DNA of 28,054 nt from JBOGEB01 sp050743125 (GCA_050743125.1 JBOGEB010000038.1:1-28054); one strand, 5' to 3'. Positions 14,361 through 22,410 are shown, counted from the first letter of the stretch. The notes: generated by a model from the sequence alone, not told the origin. Made by a program: numbers and translations.

Positions 14361-15113
14361 ATGGACGTGCTGCAGGCGGTGCGGGAGTACTGGGACGCCG
14401 ACGCGGCGACCTATGACCAGGCGCCGAGCCACGGGGCGGCGTCGGCGCTGGAGCGGGCGGCGTGGACCACGGCGCTGCGCCGGGCGCTGCCCGAGCCCCC
14501 GGCTCGCGTGCTGGATGTCGGCGCGGGGACGGGCTTCCTGAGTCTCCTGGCGGCCCGCCTCGGCCACGAGGTGACCGCGCTCGACGTGTCGCCGGGGATG
14601 CTCGCGCGGCTCTCGGCGGTCGCCGTTCGCGAGGACCTGCGGATCCGGACCGTCGAGGGTCCGGCGCACGAGCCGCCGCAGGGCCCGTTCGACGCGGTCG
14701 TCGAGCGTCATCTGCTCTGGGTGCTGCCCGAGCCCAGCGCCGCGCTGACGGCTTGGCGGGCCGTGACCCCCGGAGGGCGGCTGGCCTTGTTCGAGGGGTT
14801 GTGGGGCGGCGCGGATCCCGCCCAGGAGCGCTGGCGGCAGGCGAGGGAGCTGCTCCGCAAGGCTCGGCGCCGCCCTGACGACCATCACGCGAGCTTCGAC
14901 CCCGCGATCAAGGACCTCCTCCCGTTCGGGCGGGGCGTCCACCCGAACCAGGTCGTCGAGGCCGTCGAGGCCGCAGGGTGGCCGGCGCCGAGCGTCGAGC
15001 GGCTGCGCGACGTCGAGTGGGCGCGGCTGCTCGCGCTCCCACCGGTCGAGCGGCTCCTCGGCACCACACCGCAGTACGTGGTCACCGCTGTCCTGGCGGC
15101 AGGTGCGGCGTGA
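14361..15113 (+). CDS. Class I SAM-dependent methyltransferase
   Basis: The product is 250 residues from ATG 14361 with a strong AAGGAGGG ribosome binding site. Motif I is VLDVGAGTGFLSLLAARLG (about residues 50-68), followed by the acidic residue of beta-2 (VTALDVSPGML), motif II region FDAVVERHLLWVLPEP and the post-motif RAVTPGGRLALFEG. This is the layout of UbiE/Methyltransf_11-type small-molecule methyltransferases. The substrate is not evident; there is no DNA methylase NPPY/DPPY motif, so a restriction-modification role is not supported. The stop codon overlaps the GTG start of the CARF-like membrane protein (GTGA), indicating translational coupling. An 11-bp direct repeat (GATTGAGCGGA at 14320-14330 and 14333-14343) bridges the upstream stop codon and this ribosome binding site. 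Confidence 0.87.
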   Translation: MDVLQAVREYWDADAATYDQAPSHGAASALERAAWTTALRRALPEPPARVLDVGAGTGFLSLLAARLGHEVTALDVSPGMLARLSAVAVREDLRIRTVEGPAHEPPQGPFDAVVERHLLWVLPEPSAALTAWRAVTPGGRLALFEGLWGGADPAQERWRQARELLRKARRRPDDHHASFDPAIKDLLPFGRGVHPNQVVEAVEAAGWPAPSVERLRDVEWARLLALPPVERLLGTTPQYVVTAVLAAGAA

Positions 15114-15865
15114 ACCGGAAGCTTCAGGCGCTGGGCTCCCAGGTTGACCTGAGGGACCTCCTGGTGACCGGTGTCGCGCTGAACCTGCTGCTCACCGGGG
15201 TGTCCAGCCTGGTGGGTCCGTGGCGGAGCGTCACGATCGCCGTCGTTCTCGCCGGGGTCATCGTCGCCATGGGGGTGGTGAGCAGCCGCCGGAGCCGGCG
15301 GCGGCGCCTCATCGGTGAGGCCGCGGATCCCGAGCAGCCGAGGCGGGGGCTCGTGCTCACCCTGAGCCTGCGCAGCGCGGAGCCGGGAAGCGTCGCGCTG
15401 CGCACGATCGAGCGGCTCCGTCCGGAGTATGTCGGGCTGCTCGGCTCCCAGATCACCGACACACAGCGGATCAGCGCACGGCTCGTCCAGGCGCTCGCTC
15501 GGTCGGCTCGCCTCGATCCTGTAGTACGCAGTGAGATCGTCGACCCGGTCGACGTCAACGACTGCAAGCACGCGACCGCGCGGCTCATCCAGTGGATGCT
15601 CGATCAGGGGCTCACACGGGAGGACATCCTGCTCGACCTCACCGCCGGCACGGCCGTCATGAGCCTCGGGGCGTTCCTGAGCTCGGAGGAGTTCCGGGTC
15701 GACACTCAGTACGAGGCGTCAGACTACGACGACCGTATGCAGCGCATCCCGGGCAGCGAACGCCCGATCTACGTCGCCCACTATCTCGAATCGCACGAGC
15801 CGGCGCCGAACCCGGCCACCGAGGATCCGGCCGGGAGGATCCAGCGCTCCCCGTCGGGGCCTTAG
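15110..15865 (+). CDS. Membrane-anchored CARF-like domain protein
   Basis: The product is 251 residues from GTG 15110, overlapping the methyltransferase stop by 4 bp. Two hydrophobic helices lie at about residues 17-38 (LLVTGVALNLLLTGVSSLVG) and 42-62 (VTIAVVLAGVIVAMGVV), followed by an Arg cluster (SRRSRRRR), so the rest is predicted cytoplasmic. The soluble domain starts with strand RGLVLTLSLRSAE and continues through SVALRTIERLRPEYVGLLGS. It ends with the CARF-type block DILLDLTAGTAVMSLGAFL, comparable with the family's D-x-TGGTKxM motif but with Ala in place of the second Gly and of Lys. CARF domains bind cyclic oligoadenylates or related nucleotides. TM-CARF proteins such as Cam1 act as membrane effectors of type III CRISPR, but no CRISPR genes are visible here. 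CARF identity is inferred from motif and predicted topology only. Confidence 0.66.
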   Translation: MNRKLQALGSQVDLRDLLVTGVALNLLLTGVSSLVGPWRSVTIAVVLAGVIVAMGVVSSRRSRRRRLIGEAADPEQPRRGLVLTLSLRSAEPGSVALRTIERLRPEYVGLLGSQITDTQRISARLVQALARSARLDPVVRSEIVDPVDVNDCKHATARLIQWMLDQGLTREDILLDLTAGTAVMSLGAFLSSEEFRVDTQYEASDYDDRMQRIPGSERPIYVAHYLESHEPAPNPATEDPAGRIQRSPSGP

Positions 15866-16046
15866 AACATGTGTCGAAACTCCTCCCAGGGCCGTGTCAC
15901 GGAGTCTCCAGGGCCGTGTCACGGAGTCTCCAGGGCCGTGTCGCGGAGTCGCTGACAAAGGCTCATCAGGGCGTCTCACCGCTGGAACATCCAAGGACGA
16001 CCAGCGGACCCCGCCCAGGCGCACCCGCTCTGGCCAGTTTTGACAC
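15863..16046. repeat. Convergent intergenic region bounded by terminal inverted repeats (element 3)
   Basis: GTGTCGAAACT (15871-15881) near the left end pairs with AGTTTTGACAC (16036-16046) near the right end with one mismatch. The left end starts at the TAG stop of the CARF-like gene (CCTTAGAACATG). The end sequence resembles those of the elements at 21.6 and 25.0 kb. The interior carries a 22-bp tandem repeat. No coding frame is supported. Confidence 0.5.
15887..15950 (+). repeat. 22-bp tandem repeat, three copies, each with a palindrome
   Basis: Two full copies and most of a third of a unit beginning CAGGGCCGTGTCACGGAGTC. Each full copy contains CCGTG-T-CACGG, a 5-bp inverted repeat; in the third copy one base is changed. 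It lies just after the CARF-like gene. There are no spacers, so this is not a CRISPR array. Confidence 0.85.
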
Positions 16047-16065
16047 ACGCCCTGACTGACCGCTT

Positions 16066-16839
16066 TCAGGTGAGGAACTCGAGGATCGCCGCCGAGACCT
16101 CGTCGGGCTGCTCGAGGGTGAGCCAGTGCGCGGCGTTCGCGATCACGCGGACGCGGGAGACGGGGATCTCGCGGTGGAGCTCCTCGGTCATCGCGATCGG
16201 CGTCGAGCGGTCGTGGTCGCCCACGATGAGGAGCGTCGGCTGGCCGATGTCCTCGCGCTGGATCGACGCGGCCTTGGCCAGCGCCCGGCACGCCTTCGCG
16301 TAGCAGGCCGGGTCGTTGCGGAGGAAGAGGTCGCGGAGCAGGCCGACGAGCTGTGGGTTCGTCGCGTGGTTGCGTGGCGAGATCGCCCCTGGCAGCCAGT
16401 CGTCGACGAGCGCGTCCATGCCCTCTTCCTCGACGAGTTCGGCGCGCTTGAGGTAAAGCTCCTTCGTCGGCGGCTCGAACCATGAGATCCCGCCGACCAA
16501 GACGAGGTTGTCGATGGCCTCCGGGTAGTCGAGCGCGGCCTGTTGGGCGATGAGCGTCCCGAGCGAGTGCCCAACGAGGGTGACGGCCGGCAGCTCCAGC
16601 GCGCCGATCAGCGCGGCCACGTCGCGCGCCCACCCTTGGACCGAGAACGCGCCCCGGCCCCCGCCGCTCCGCCCGGCCCCCCGCAGGTCGAGCGCGACGA
16701 CATGGTGGTGCAGCGCGAGGCACTCGATCACGCCCCACCAGACGTGCAGGCTGCCGCCGAGACCGTGGACAAGCACGACCGGCGGTCCCTCGCCCTTGCT
16801 CACATAGTGGTGGTTGACCCCGTGCAAGTCGATGAACAT
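16066..16839 (-). CDS. Alpha/beta hydrolase
   Basis: The product is 257 residues from ATG 16839. The oxyanion segment VLVHGLGGS, the nucleophile elbow VGHSLG (Ser about residue 97), the acid in VGDHDRSTP and the histidine in ANAAHW form a complete catalytic triad in the normal order. A cap region of about 65 residues separates core strands 6 and 7. The overall build resembles the MhpC/3-oxoadipate enol-lactonase group, but the substrate cannot be assigned. It is convergent with the CARF-like gene and divergent from the SRPBCC gene, 63 bp away. Confidence 0.87.
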   Translation of the reverse strand: MFIDLHGVNHHYVSKGEGPPVVLVHGLGGSLHVWWGVIECLALHHHVVALDLRGAGRSGGGRGAFSVQGWARDVAALIGALELPAVTLVGHSLGTLIAQQAALDYPEAIDNLVLVGGISWFEPPTKELYLKRAELVEEEGMDALVDDWLPGAISPRNHATNPQLVGLLRDLFLRNDPACYAKACRALAKAASIQREDIGQPTLLIVGDHDRSTPIAMTEELHREIPVSRVRVIANAAHWLTLEQPDEVSAAILEFLT

Positions 16840-16902
16840 GGCGGAAGGCTATCCGGCGTTGATGCTGCGGGGGCAAACCCGGCCCACGAGGGAGGGCGTT
16901 CG

Positions 16903-17352
16903 GTGGCACGGATCGAGGCGAGCACGGTGATCGAGGCGCCGGTCGAGCGCGTCTGGGACGTCCTCATCGACTGGGAGGCGCAGCCCCGCTGGATGGTCGA
17001 TGCGCGCAGCGTCACCGTGCTCAGCCCCCACCGGGAGGGACTCGACGTCGTGCTGTCCTGCCGCACCGCGATCGCGGGCGGCCTCGTCGTCAACGATCGT
17101 ATGGTGACGATCGAGTGGCTCGAGCGCTCGAGCGTCGGCGTCCGCCACCTCGGTCCGCTGATCCGCGGCATCGGCGCGTTCGACCTGGAGCCGACGCCCA
17201 AGGGCACGCGCTTCGTGTGGTGGGAGGAGCTGGACCCGCCGCTCGGCCGCGTCGGCGATCTCGTCGCCGGAGCGCTCGTCGTCCCGCTGGTCGCCCGCGT
17301 GTTCCGCTCGTCGCTCGCCCGTCTGAAGGCGCTCTGCGAGGCGGGGGAGTAG
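16903..17352 (+). CDS. SRPBCC family protein
   Basis: The product is 149 residues from GTG 16903, with GGAGGG 6 bp upstream. It begins ARIEASTVIEAPVERVWDVL, the first strand and helix of the START/Bet v1-like SRPBCC fold. DWEAQPRWM follows, then alternating strands including GTRFVWWEELDPPLG, and it closes with a long amphipathic helix (LVARVFRSSLARLKALCEAG). These proteins bind hydrophobic ligands; some act as polyketide cyclases. No ligand can be inferred here. It is transcribed divergently from the hydrolase and may share its promoter region. Confidence 0.85.
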   Translation: MARIEASTVIEAPVERVWDVLIDWEAQPRWMVDARSVTVLSPHREGLDVVLSCRTAIAGGLVVNDRMVTIEWLERSSVGVRHLGPLIRGIGAFDLEPTPKGTRFVWWEELDPPLGRVGDLVAGALVVPLVARVFRSSLARLKALCEAGE

Positions 17353-17493
17353 CTGGAGGTTGTGCGGAGCCGTGGAGCATCCACGACCCATGCGTCGCGG
17401 ATGCTCCGACCCGCCCACCCACCCAAAGGTCGAGCGTCACCGGCGCGCAGGTTGCGCAGGATTTGTCCGGTTCGTTGCTACCGTACGGCGGCG

Positions 17494-18636
17494 ATGCGGC
17501 TCCTCCACACCTCGGACTGGCACCTCGGCCGGACGTTCCACGGGGCGCCGCTGCTCGCACAACAGGTGGCGGCCCTGGAGGCGATGGTCGACCTCGTCCG
17601 GTCGGAGGCGGTCGACGTCGTGCTCGTCGCCGGGGACCTCTTCGACCGGCAGCTCCCGCCGGTCGACGCGGTCGAGACGCTGTCGGAGGCGTTCGCCGAG
17701 CTGCGCGGTGCCGGGGCGAGGGTGGTCGCGATCAGCGGGAACCACGACTCGGGGCGGCGCCTCGCCTACGGGTCCCGGCTGCTGGCCCAGGCAGGGGTGA
17801 GCGTCTGCGGCGACCCCCGCGGCGCCGGCCAGCCGGTGCTCGTGGAGGCCACCGACGGTGGGGGGGACCTCGCGGTGTACCCGATTCCGTACCTCGAGCC
17901 AGAGATCGCCCGCCACCATTTGAGCGCGCCGGGCGCCGCGCCTCGGGCCTGCGGCCACGAAGCGGTCCTACGGCTCGCCCTCGACCGGGCGCGCGCCGAC
18001 GCCGCGTCCCGTCCCGCGTCCAGGACCGTCGCGGTCGCCCACGCCTTCGCGGCCGGCGGCCAGCCGTCGGACAGCGAGCGCACGCTCGCCGTCGGCGGCT
18101 CCGCGCTCGTGCCGCTGCGCTGCTTCGACGGGTTCGACTACGTCGCGCTCGGCCACCTCCACGGCCGACAGGTGCTCGGCGAGGGCCGCGTCCGGTACTC
18201 AGGGTCGCCGGTGCCGTACTCGTTCTCCGAGCGCGGTCAGCGCAAGAGCGTCGAGATCATCGACCTCGCCCCCGACGGCACCGTCCGCGCTGAGCCCGCT
18301 CCGCTCCCCGAGGGCCGCCGCCTCGCCGCGGTCCACGGAACCTTCGACGACCTGCTGGCCTCGTCGGCGCATGCCCACGCCGAGGACTGCTGGGTGCAGG
18401 CCACCGTCACCGACCCGGTCCTGCCGCGCGACGCGATGGCCCGTCTGCGCCAGCGCTTCCCGCACGCGGTCGTCCTGCTCCACGAGCCACCCGCGACGGG
18501 CGCCCCAGCGCTGAGCTACCGCGAGCGCACCCGCGGCTTGGACGACCTCGACCTCGCCTGCCGGTTCGTGGCCGAGATGACCGGGACGCCGCCGAGCACC
18601 GCGGAGCGGCGCGACCTCGTGGCTGCGATCACATGA
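17494..18636 (+). CDS. sbcD: Exonuclease SbcCD subunit D
   Basis: The product is 380 residues from ATG 17494. This start places the first phosphoesterase motif at the N-terminus (MRLLHTSDWHLGRTFHG). All calcineurin-like phosphoesterase motifs follow: VLVAGDLFDRQ, AISGNHDSG, VAVAHAF and ALGHLHGRQ, which bind two Mn2+ ions. With SbcC it forms the Mre11/Rad50-like nuclease that opens hairpins and processes double-strand break ends. Its stop overlaps the sbcC start (ATGA), the usual arrangement. No ribosome binding site is seen; a TTGCTA/TACCGT stretch at 17475-17484 could provide the -10 box of a short-leader or leaderless transcript. Confidence 0.95.
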   Translation: MRLLHTSDWHLGRTFHGAPLLAQQVAALEAMVDLVRSEAVDVVLVAGDLFDRQLPPVDAVETLSEAFAELRGAGARVVAISGNHDSGRRLAYGSRLLAQAGVSVCGDPRGAGQPVLVEATDGGGDLAVYPIPYLEPEIARHHLSAPGAAPRACGHEAVLRLALDRARADAASRPASRTVAVAHAFAAGGQPSDSERTLAVGGSALVPLRCFDGFDYVALGHLHGRQVLGEGRVRYSGSPVPYSFSERGQRKSVEIIDLAPDGTVRAEPAPLPEGRRLAAVHGTFDDLLASSAHAHAEDCWVQATVTDPVLPRDAMARLRQRFPHAVVLLHEPPATGAPALSYRERTRGLDDLDLACRFVAEMTGTPPSTAERRDLVAAIT

Positions 18637-21605
18637 GGCCCCGCCGGCTGGTCATGACGGCCTTCGGGCCGTTCGGAGCCACGGTCGACCTCGACTTCGG
18701 CCGGCTCGACGACGCTGGGGTGTTCCTGGTCCACGGTCCCACAGGGGCCGGAAAGACCTCGATCCTCGACGCCGTCACCTACGCGCTCTACGGCGACGTG
18801 GGGGGCGGCCGCCAGCGTGACCGGCTCCGCAGCGACCACGCTGAGGCGCGCGCCGAGACCGCCGTGGCGTTCGAGTTCTGCATGCGCGGCGAGGACTGGC
18901 GGATCACCCGCGCGCCCAAGCAGGAGCGCACCCGCCGCCGTGGTCAGGGGATCACGGTCCAAGCGCCGACCGCCACGTTGGCCCGCCGCGGCCCGGCGGG
19001 CGGGGATCGCCCCTGGGAGCCGGTCACTGCCGGCGTCCAGGAGGTCGGCATGGCGATCGTCGACCTGCTCGGCCTGGACCGGCAGCAGTTCCAGCAGGTC
19101 GTCGTGCTCCCGCAGGGCCAGGTCTTCCAGGCGCTGCGCGCCAGCGCCCACGAGCGCGAGCGGCTCTTGGCGTCCCTGTTCGACGCCGGGCGCTTCGAGG
19201 CGCACACCGCCAGGCTCGCCGAGCGGGCCCGTGCGCTGGAGGCAGAGGTCGACCGCTGTGCCCAGTCCCTCGAGGACCTCCGCCGTCAGGCCGCCGACCG
19301 CCGCGCGGAGCTGGACGGTGATGACGACGCCCCCGTCGAGACCCAGGCGGACCTCGACGCGCTCCAGGCGGCGGCGGGACGCGTCGCCGCCGAGGCCGCC
19401 ACCGCCGTCGCGCACGCCCGCGCCGAGGCCGCCGCTGCCCAGGGCGCGCTGCTGGCCGCCGAGTTCCTCGCGGACCGCTGCCGCCGCTGCGGCGACGCCG
19501 AGCGCGCGCTCGCCGAGACCGACGCCGAGGCCGTGCGTATCGACCTGCTCCGCGACCGGCTCGCTCGAGGTGAGCGGGCGGCGCCCTGCGCGCCTCTGCT
19601 TCATGACCTCGACCAGGCCGAGGTCGGGCTCCGTGAGGCCTCTTGCCGGTGCCGGGCGGCGGACGCCCCGGTCGCCGAGGCCGCGGCGCGCCTGCCGGCG
19701 GCGCTCGACGGGGACCTCGCCCTGGACCGTCTCCACCGGTTGGCCGCCCTCACCGAGCGGCTCGCCCAGGACGCCCGCGAGGCCCAGGCCGCCGCCGAGC
19801 GCGCCGCCGCTGAGCGCGCCACCGCCCGTGAGCATCGCGCCGCCGCTGACCTCCTTGACGTGCAGGCGAGCCGGCTCGACGACGAGGTCGCCGGCGCCGC
19901 CGCCCAGCGGGACGAGGCCAAGGCGGCGGCGGCCAGCCTCGGCCAGCTCAGCGAGCGCGTGGCCCGCCTGACCGCCGCCGCCGATGCCGCCGCCGAGATC
20001 CCCGCGCTCGACGCTGCTTACGCCAGCTCCCTCGCCGCCGAGCGCGCTGCCGCCGAGGCCTACCACGACGCCCTGCGCGTCCACACCGACCTGCTCCAGC
20101 GGCGGATCGACGGGATGGCCGCCGAGCTCGCCGCGAGCCTCGCCGCCGGCCAGGCGTGCCCGGTGTGCGGGTCGGTCGAGCACCCTGCCCCCGCGGTCTC
20201 CACCGCGAGCCCTGTCGAGGCAGCCGAGATCCACGCCGCCGAGGCCGTCGCCGCCGGCCTTCGCGCCGCCGCCGACGCCGGACAGCAGGCGCGGCGCGAG
20301 GCCTCTGACGCGCTCGCCGAAGCCCGCGCCCGGGCGGGCGGCGCCGACCCCGCCGAGGCACGGGCTGACGCCGCCGCCGCCGAGCGGAAGCTCGCCGCTG
20401 TCGGCGCGCTCGCGACCGACCTCGCTGATCTTCAGGCGCGGGTCGACGAGCTCGCGGCCGAGGCCAGCGTTGCCCGCAAGGCCGCCGCCGAGCACCTCGC
20501 TCAGGCGGCTGGCGCCCGGGCGGCCGAAGCCGCCGCCGAGGCCCAGGCCGCCGAGGCCGCCGCGCGGGTCACGGCGGCGCTTGGACCGGACGCGGACGCT
20601 GAGGTCGTCGCCGCCGACCTCGCGAGGCTCATCGACCTGCTCACCGCCCTGCGGGAGGCGCGGGGCGCCGAGCGTGCCGCCGAGATCGAGCGCGCCGGGG
20701 CGGCCCGCCGCTTGGCGGACCTGCTCGCCGCGCAGGGCTTCGGCAGCGCGGACGAGGTCCGCCTCGCCCTGGACGGCCGCGCCGAGTGGCCGGCCTGGCG
20801 CGCGCTGATCACCGAGCACGACCGGCGCCGCGTCGGCGCGCTCGCCGCCCTGGAGGACCCGGCGCTCGCCGATCTGCCCGGTGACCCGCCCGACGTCGAT
20901 GCCGCCCGCGCCGCCTGCGAGGCGGCCGAGAAGGCCGCTGACGCCGCGATCGCCCGGCACAGCGTCGTCCGGCGGGTCGCCGCCGACCTCACGCTGCTCG
21001 CCGAGCGGCACGCCGAATCCTTACGCGCGCTGGTGCCGGTGCGGGTCGACGCCGAGCGCATCCGGCGGCTCGCCGCGGTCTGTGACGGCAGCGGCAACCA
21101 GGCGCGGATGTCGCTCAAGCGGTACGTGCTCGCCGCGTACCTGGAGGAGATCACCGAGGCCGCGAGCGAGCGTCTTGCGGCCATGACCGACGGCCGCTAC
21201 CGGCTGCGCCACAGCGACGAGCGCGCCCGCCACGGCGCCGCCTCCGGCCTGTCGGTCGTCGTCGGCGACGCCTGGACCGGGGTCGAGCGCGAGGTCGGCT
21301 CGCTCTCCGGCGGCGAGACGTTCCAGGCCGCGCTCGCGTTCGCGCTCGGCCTCGCCGACGTCGTCCAGCGTCACGCTGGCGGCGTCCACCTCGACACGCT
21401 CTTCATCGACGAGGGTTTCGGCTCGCTCGACTCCGACGCGCTGGAGCAGGCGATGGCCGAGCTCGACCGGCTCCGCGAGGGCGGCCGGCTCGTCGGCGTC
21501 ATCAGCCACGTCGCCGCGCTCCGCGAGCGGATCTCTGCAGGCATCCGCGTGACCCGCACCCCAACCGGCTCCCACGCCCAGATCGAGGTCGCACGCGGCC
21601 TGTAG
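18633..21605 (+). CDS. sbcC: Exonuclease SbcCD subunit C (SMC-like ATPase)
   Basis: The product is 990 residues. Walker A GPTGAGKTS is at about residues 35-43, followed by the Q-loop region VVLPQGQVFQALR. Two long Ala/Glu/Arg-rich coiled coils flank the zinc hook CPVCGS at about residue 509. Near the C-terminus come the ABC signature LSGGETFQAALAFALGLADV (about residue 890), Walker B LDTLFIDEGFGSLD (about residue 920) and the switch histidine in GVISHV. It is complete and co-translated with sbcD. SbcCD limits inverted-repeat DNA and processes DNA ends. The TAG stop codon lies at the outer edge of a terminal inverted repeat of the adjoining intergenic element. Confidence 0.95.
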   Translation: MRPRRLVMTAFGPFGATVDLDFGRLDDAGVFLVHGPTGAGKTSILDAVTYALYGDVGGGRQRDRLRSDHAEARAETAVAFEFCMRGEDWRITRAPKQERTRRRGQGITVQAPTATLARRGPAGGDRPWEPVTAGVQEVGMAIVDLLGLDRQQFQQVVVLPQGQVFQALRASAHERERLLASLFDAGRFEAHTARLAERARALEAEVDRCAQSLEDLRRQAADRRAELDGDDDAPVETQADLDALQAAAGRVAAEAATAVAHARAEAAAAQGALLAAEFLADRCRRCGDAERALAETDAEAVRIDLLRDRLARGERAAPCAPLLHDLDQAEVGLREASCRCRAADAPVAEAAARLPAALDGDLALDRLHRLAALTERLAQDAREAQAAAERAAAERATAREHRAAADLLDVQASRLDDEVAGAAAQRDEAKAAAASLGQLSERVARLTAAADAAAEIPALDAAYASSLAAERAAAEAYHDALRVHTDLLQRRIDGMAAELAASLAAGQACPVCGSVEHPAPAVSTASPVEAAEIHAAEAVAAGLRAAADAGQQARREASDALAEARARAGGADPAEARADAAAAERKLAAVGALATDLADLQARVDELAAEASVARKAAAEHLAQAAGARAAEAAAEAQAAEAAARVTAALGPDADAEVVAADLARLIDLLTALREARGAERAAEIERAGAARRLADLLAAQGFGSADEVRLALDGRAEWPAWRALITEHDRRRVGALAALEDPALADLPGDPPDVDAARAACEAAEKAADAAIARHSVVRRVAADLTLLAERHAESLRALVPVRVDAERIRRLAAVCDGSGNQARMSLKRYVLAAYLEEITEAASERLAAMTDGRYRLRHSDERARHGAASGLSVVVGDAWTGVEREVGSLSGGETFQAALAFALGLADVVQRHAGGVHLDTLFIDEGFGSLDSDALEQAMAELDRLREGGRLVGVISHVAALRERISAGIRVTRTPTGSHAQIEVARGL

Positions 21606-21750
21606 GCACGTGTTTGAGAAGCGCGGCCTTGTCCCGTGGGCGAAGCGAAGCAGAGCACGGTTTTGGTGGCCTTGTGGGGGACTCCCCCAGCCCCTGGCCG
21701 CCGGAACGTCTCCGCTAGAACAAATACATACGACAATGGCCTGACGAGAA

Positions 21751-21823
21751 GGCTGCGTCGCGTCCCGGAAAGAGGCTCCGACCTAAAAGGCTCTTCGCGA
21801 GCGGAACCCGACGCGACGCAGCC
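21751..21823. repeat. Long stem-loop inside element 1
   Basis: GGCTGCGTCGCGTC (21751-21764) is perfectly complementary to GACGCGACGCAGCC (21810-21823), with a 45-base loop that contains a smaller AAGAG/CTCTT stem. It could act as a bidirectional transcription barrier, although no T-tract follows. Confidence 0.7.
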
Positions 21824-21853
21824 CCAGAACGTTGGCAAGGCCCCCGCCCGACT

Positions 21854-21885
21854 GCCGTTTTCCTGCGGATCCGGAGGAAAACGGC
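21854..21885. repeat. 32-bp near-perfect palindrome inside element 1
   Basis: GCCGTTTTCCT and AGGAAAACGGC are perfect 11-bp arms around a 10-bp centre that is itself the palindrome CGGATCCG flanked by G on each side. It is a possible terminator or cruciform between convergent genes, and also a structure of the kind SbcCD cleaves. Confidence 0.75.
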
Positions 21886-21948
21886 GTCCCCAGCACTCAA
21901 GGCCCAGGAACGCCCGCTTCGCGGATTCTCAAAACACGTTCTAAGGCG

Positions 21949-22410
21949 TCAGCCGAGGTCGGCGTCGCGCACGGCCAGGGCGTCGTCCGGGTCGAGCTGG
22001 AGCAGGAAGTCCCGGCAGCGCTCGGCCTCGTCCCGCTCGCCGATCAGCGCCGCCGCGCGCATGAGCGCGTGGACGCTGCGGAGGAAGCCGCGGTTCGGCT
22101 CGTGCCGCCACGGCACCGGCCCCTGCCCGCCCCACCCGGCCTTGCGGATCCGGTCCAGGCCACGGTGGTAGCCGGTCCGCGCGAACGCGTACGCCGCCAC
22201 CGGGTCGCCATCGTCGAGCGCCCACTCCGCCAGGTGCGCCCATCCGTCCAGAAACGCCGGGTGCGCGGCCACCACGTCCCGCAGCCGCGCCCCGACCACG
22301 GCGCGGTCCTCGACGTTGCCCGCGAGCGCGTGCGCCAGCCCCTGCACCGCCGACCGCGGCTCAGGGGAGAGCAGCGTCTCCTTGACCCCATGGAGCGGCA
22401 GTCCGCTCAC
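21949..22410 (-). CDS. DUF3151 domain-containing protein
   Basis: The product is 153 residues from ATG 22410. The DUF3151 core is clear: AHPAFLDGWAHLAEWALDDG, then AYAFARTGYHRGLDRIRKAG and GPVPWRHEPNRGFLRSVHAL, with a TPR-like helical character and a closing AERCRDFLLQLDPDD. The family is largely restricted to actinobacteria and has no known function. The start overlaps the stop of the first Uma2 gene by 4 bp, so it is the second gene of a two-gene operon on this strand. Its stop lies next to the right terminal repeat of element 1. Confidence 0.88.
   Translation of the reverse strand: MSGLPLHGVKETLLSPEPRSAVQGLAHALAGNVEDRAVVGARLRDVVAAHPAFLDGWAHLAEWALDDGDPVAAYAFARTGYHRGLDRIRKAGWGGQGPVPWRHEPNRGFLRSVHALMRAAALIGERDEAERCRDFLLQLDPDDALAVRDADLG

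Larger units (their letters stand above)
21603..21948. repeat. MITE-like element 1 with terminal inverted repeats (non-coding)
   Basis: ACGTGTTTGAGAA near the left end (21608-21620) is inverted at the right end as TTCTCAAAACACG (21926-21938; one extra base). The element fills the gap between the convergent sbcC and DUF3151 genes and holds no supported gene. Its interior contains three hairpins: TGGGGGA-C-TCCCCCA (21675-21689), a 14-bp perfect stem (21751-21764 with 21810-21823) and an almost perfect 32-bp palindrome (21854-21885). Its left arm and inner stem match element 2 in reverse orientation, including a 21-bp exact match (21799-21819 with 25011-25031). Confidence 0.62.

Noticed and set aside
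14361..15113. Methyltransferase as part of a restriction-modification system with the nuclease-like ATPase
   Set aside because: It lacks DNA-methylase catalytic motifs (NPPY/DPPY or PC) and a target-recognition domain; its build is that of small-molecule methyltransferases.
15887..15950. Possible CRISPR array near the CARF-like gene
   Set aside because: The 22-bp units are directly adjacent with no spacers, and no cas genes are visible in the window.
18516..21011. Long open frame (831 codons) antisense to sbcC, Gly/Val/Arg-rich
   Set aside because: It lies wholly opposite sbcC and the sbcD end, whose sense-strand motifs are complete. It has no domain signature and is a by-product of high GC and biased codon use.
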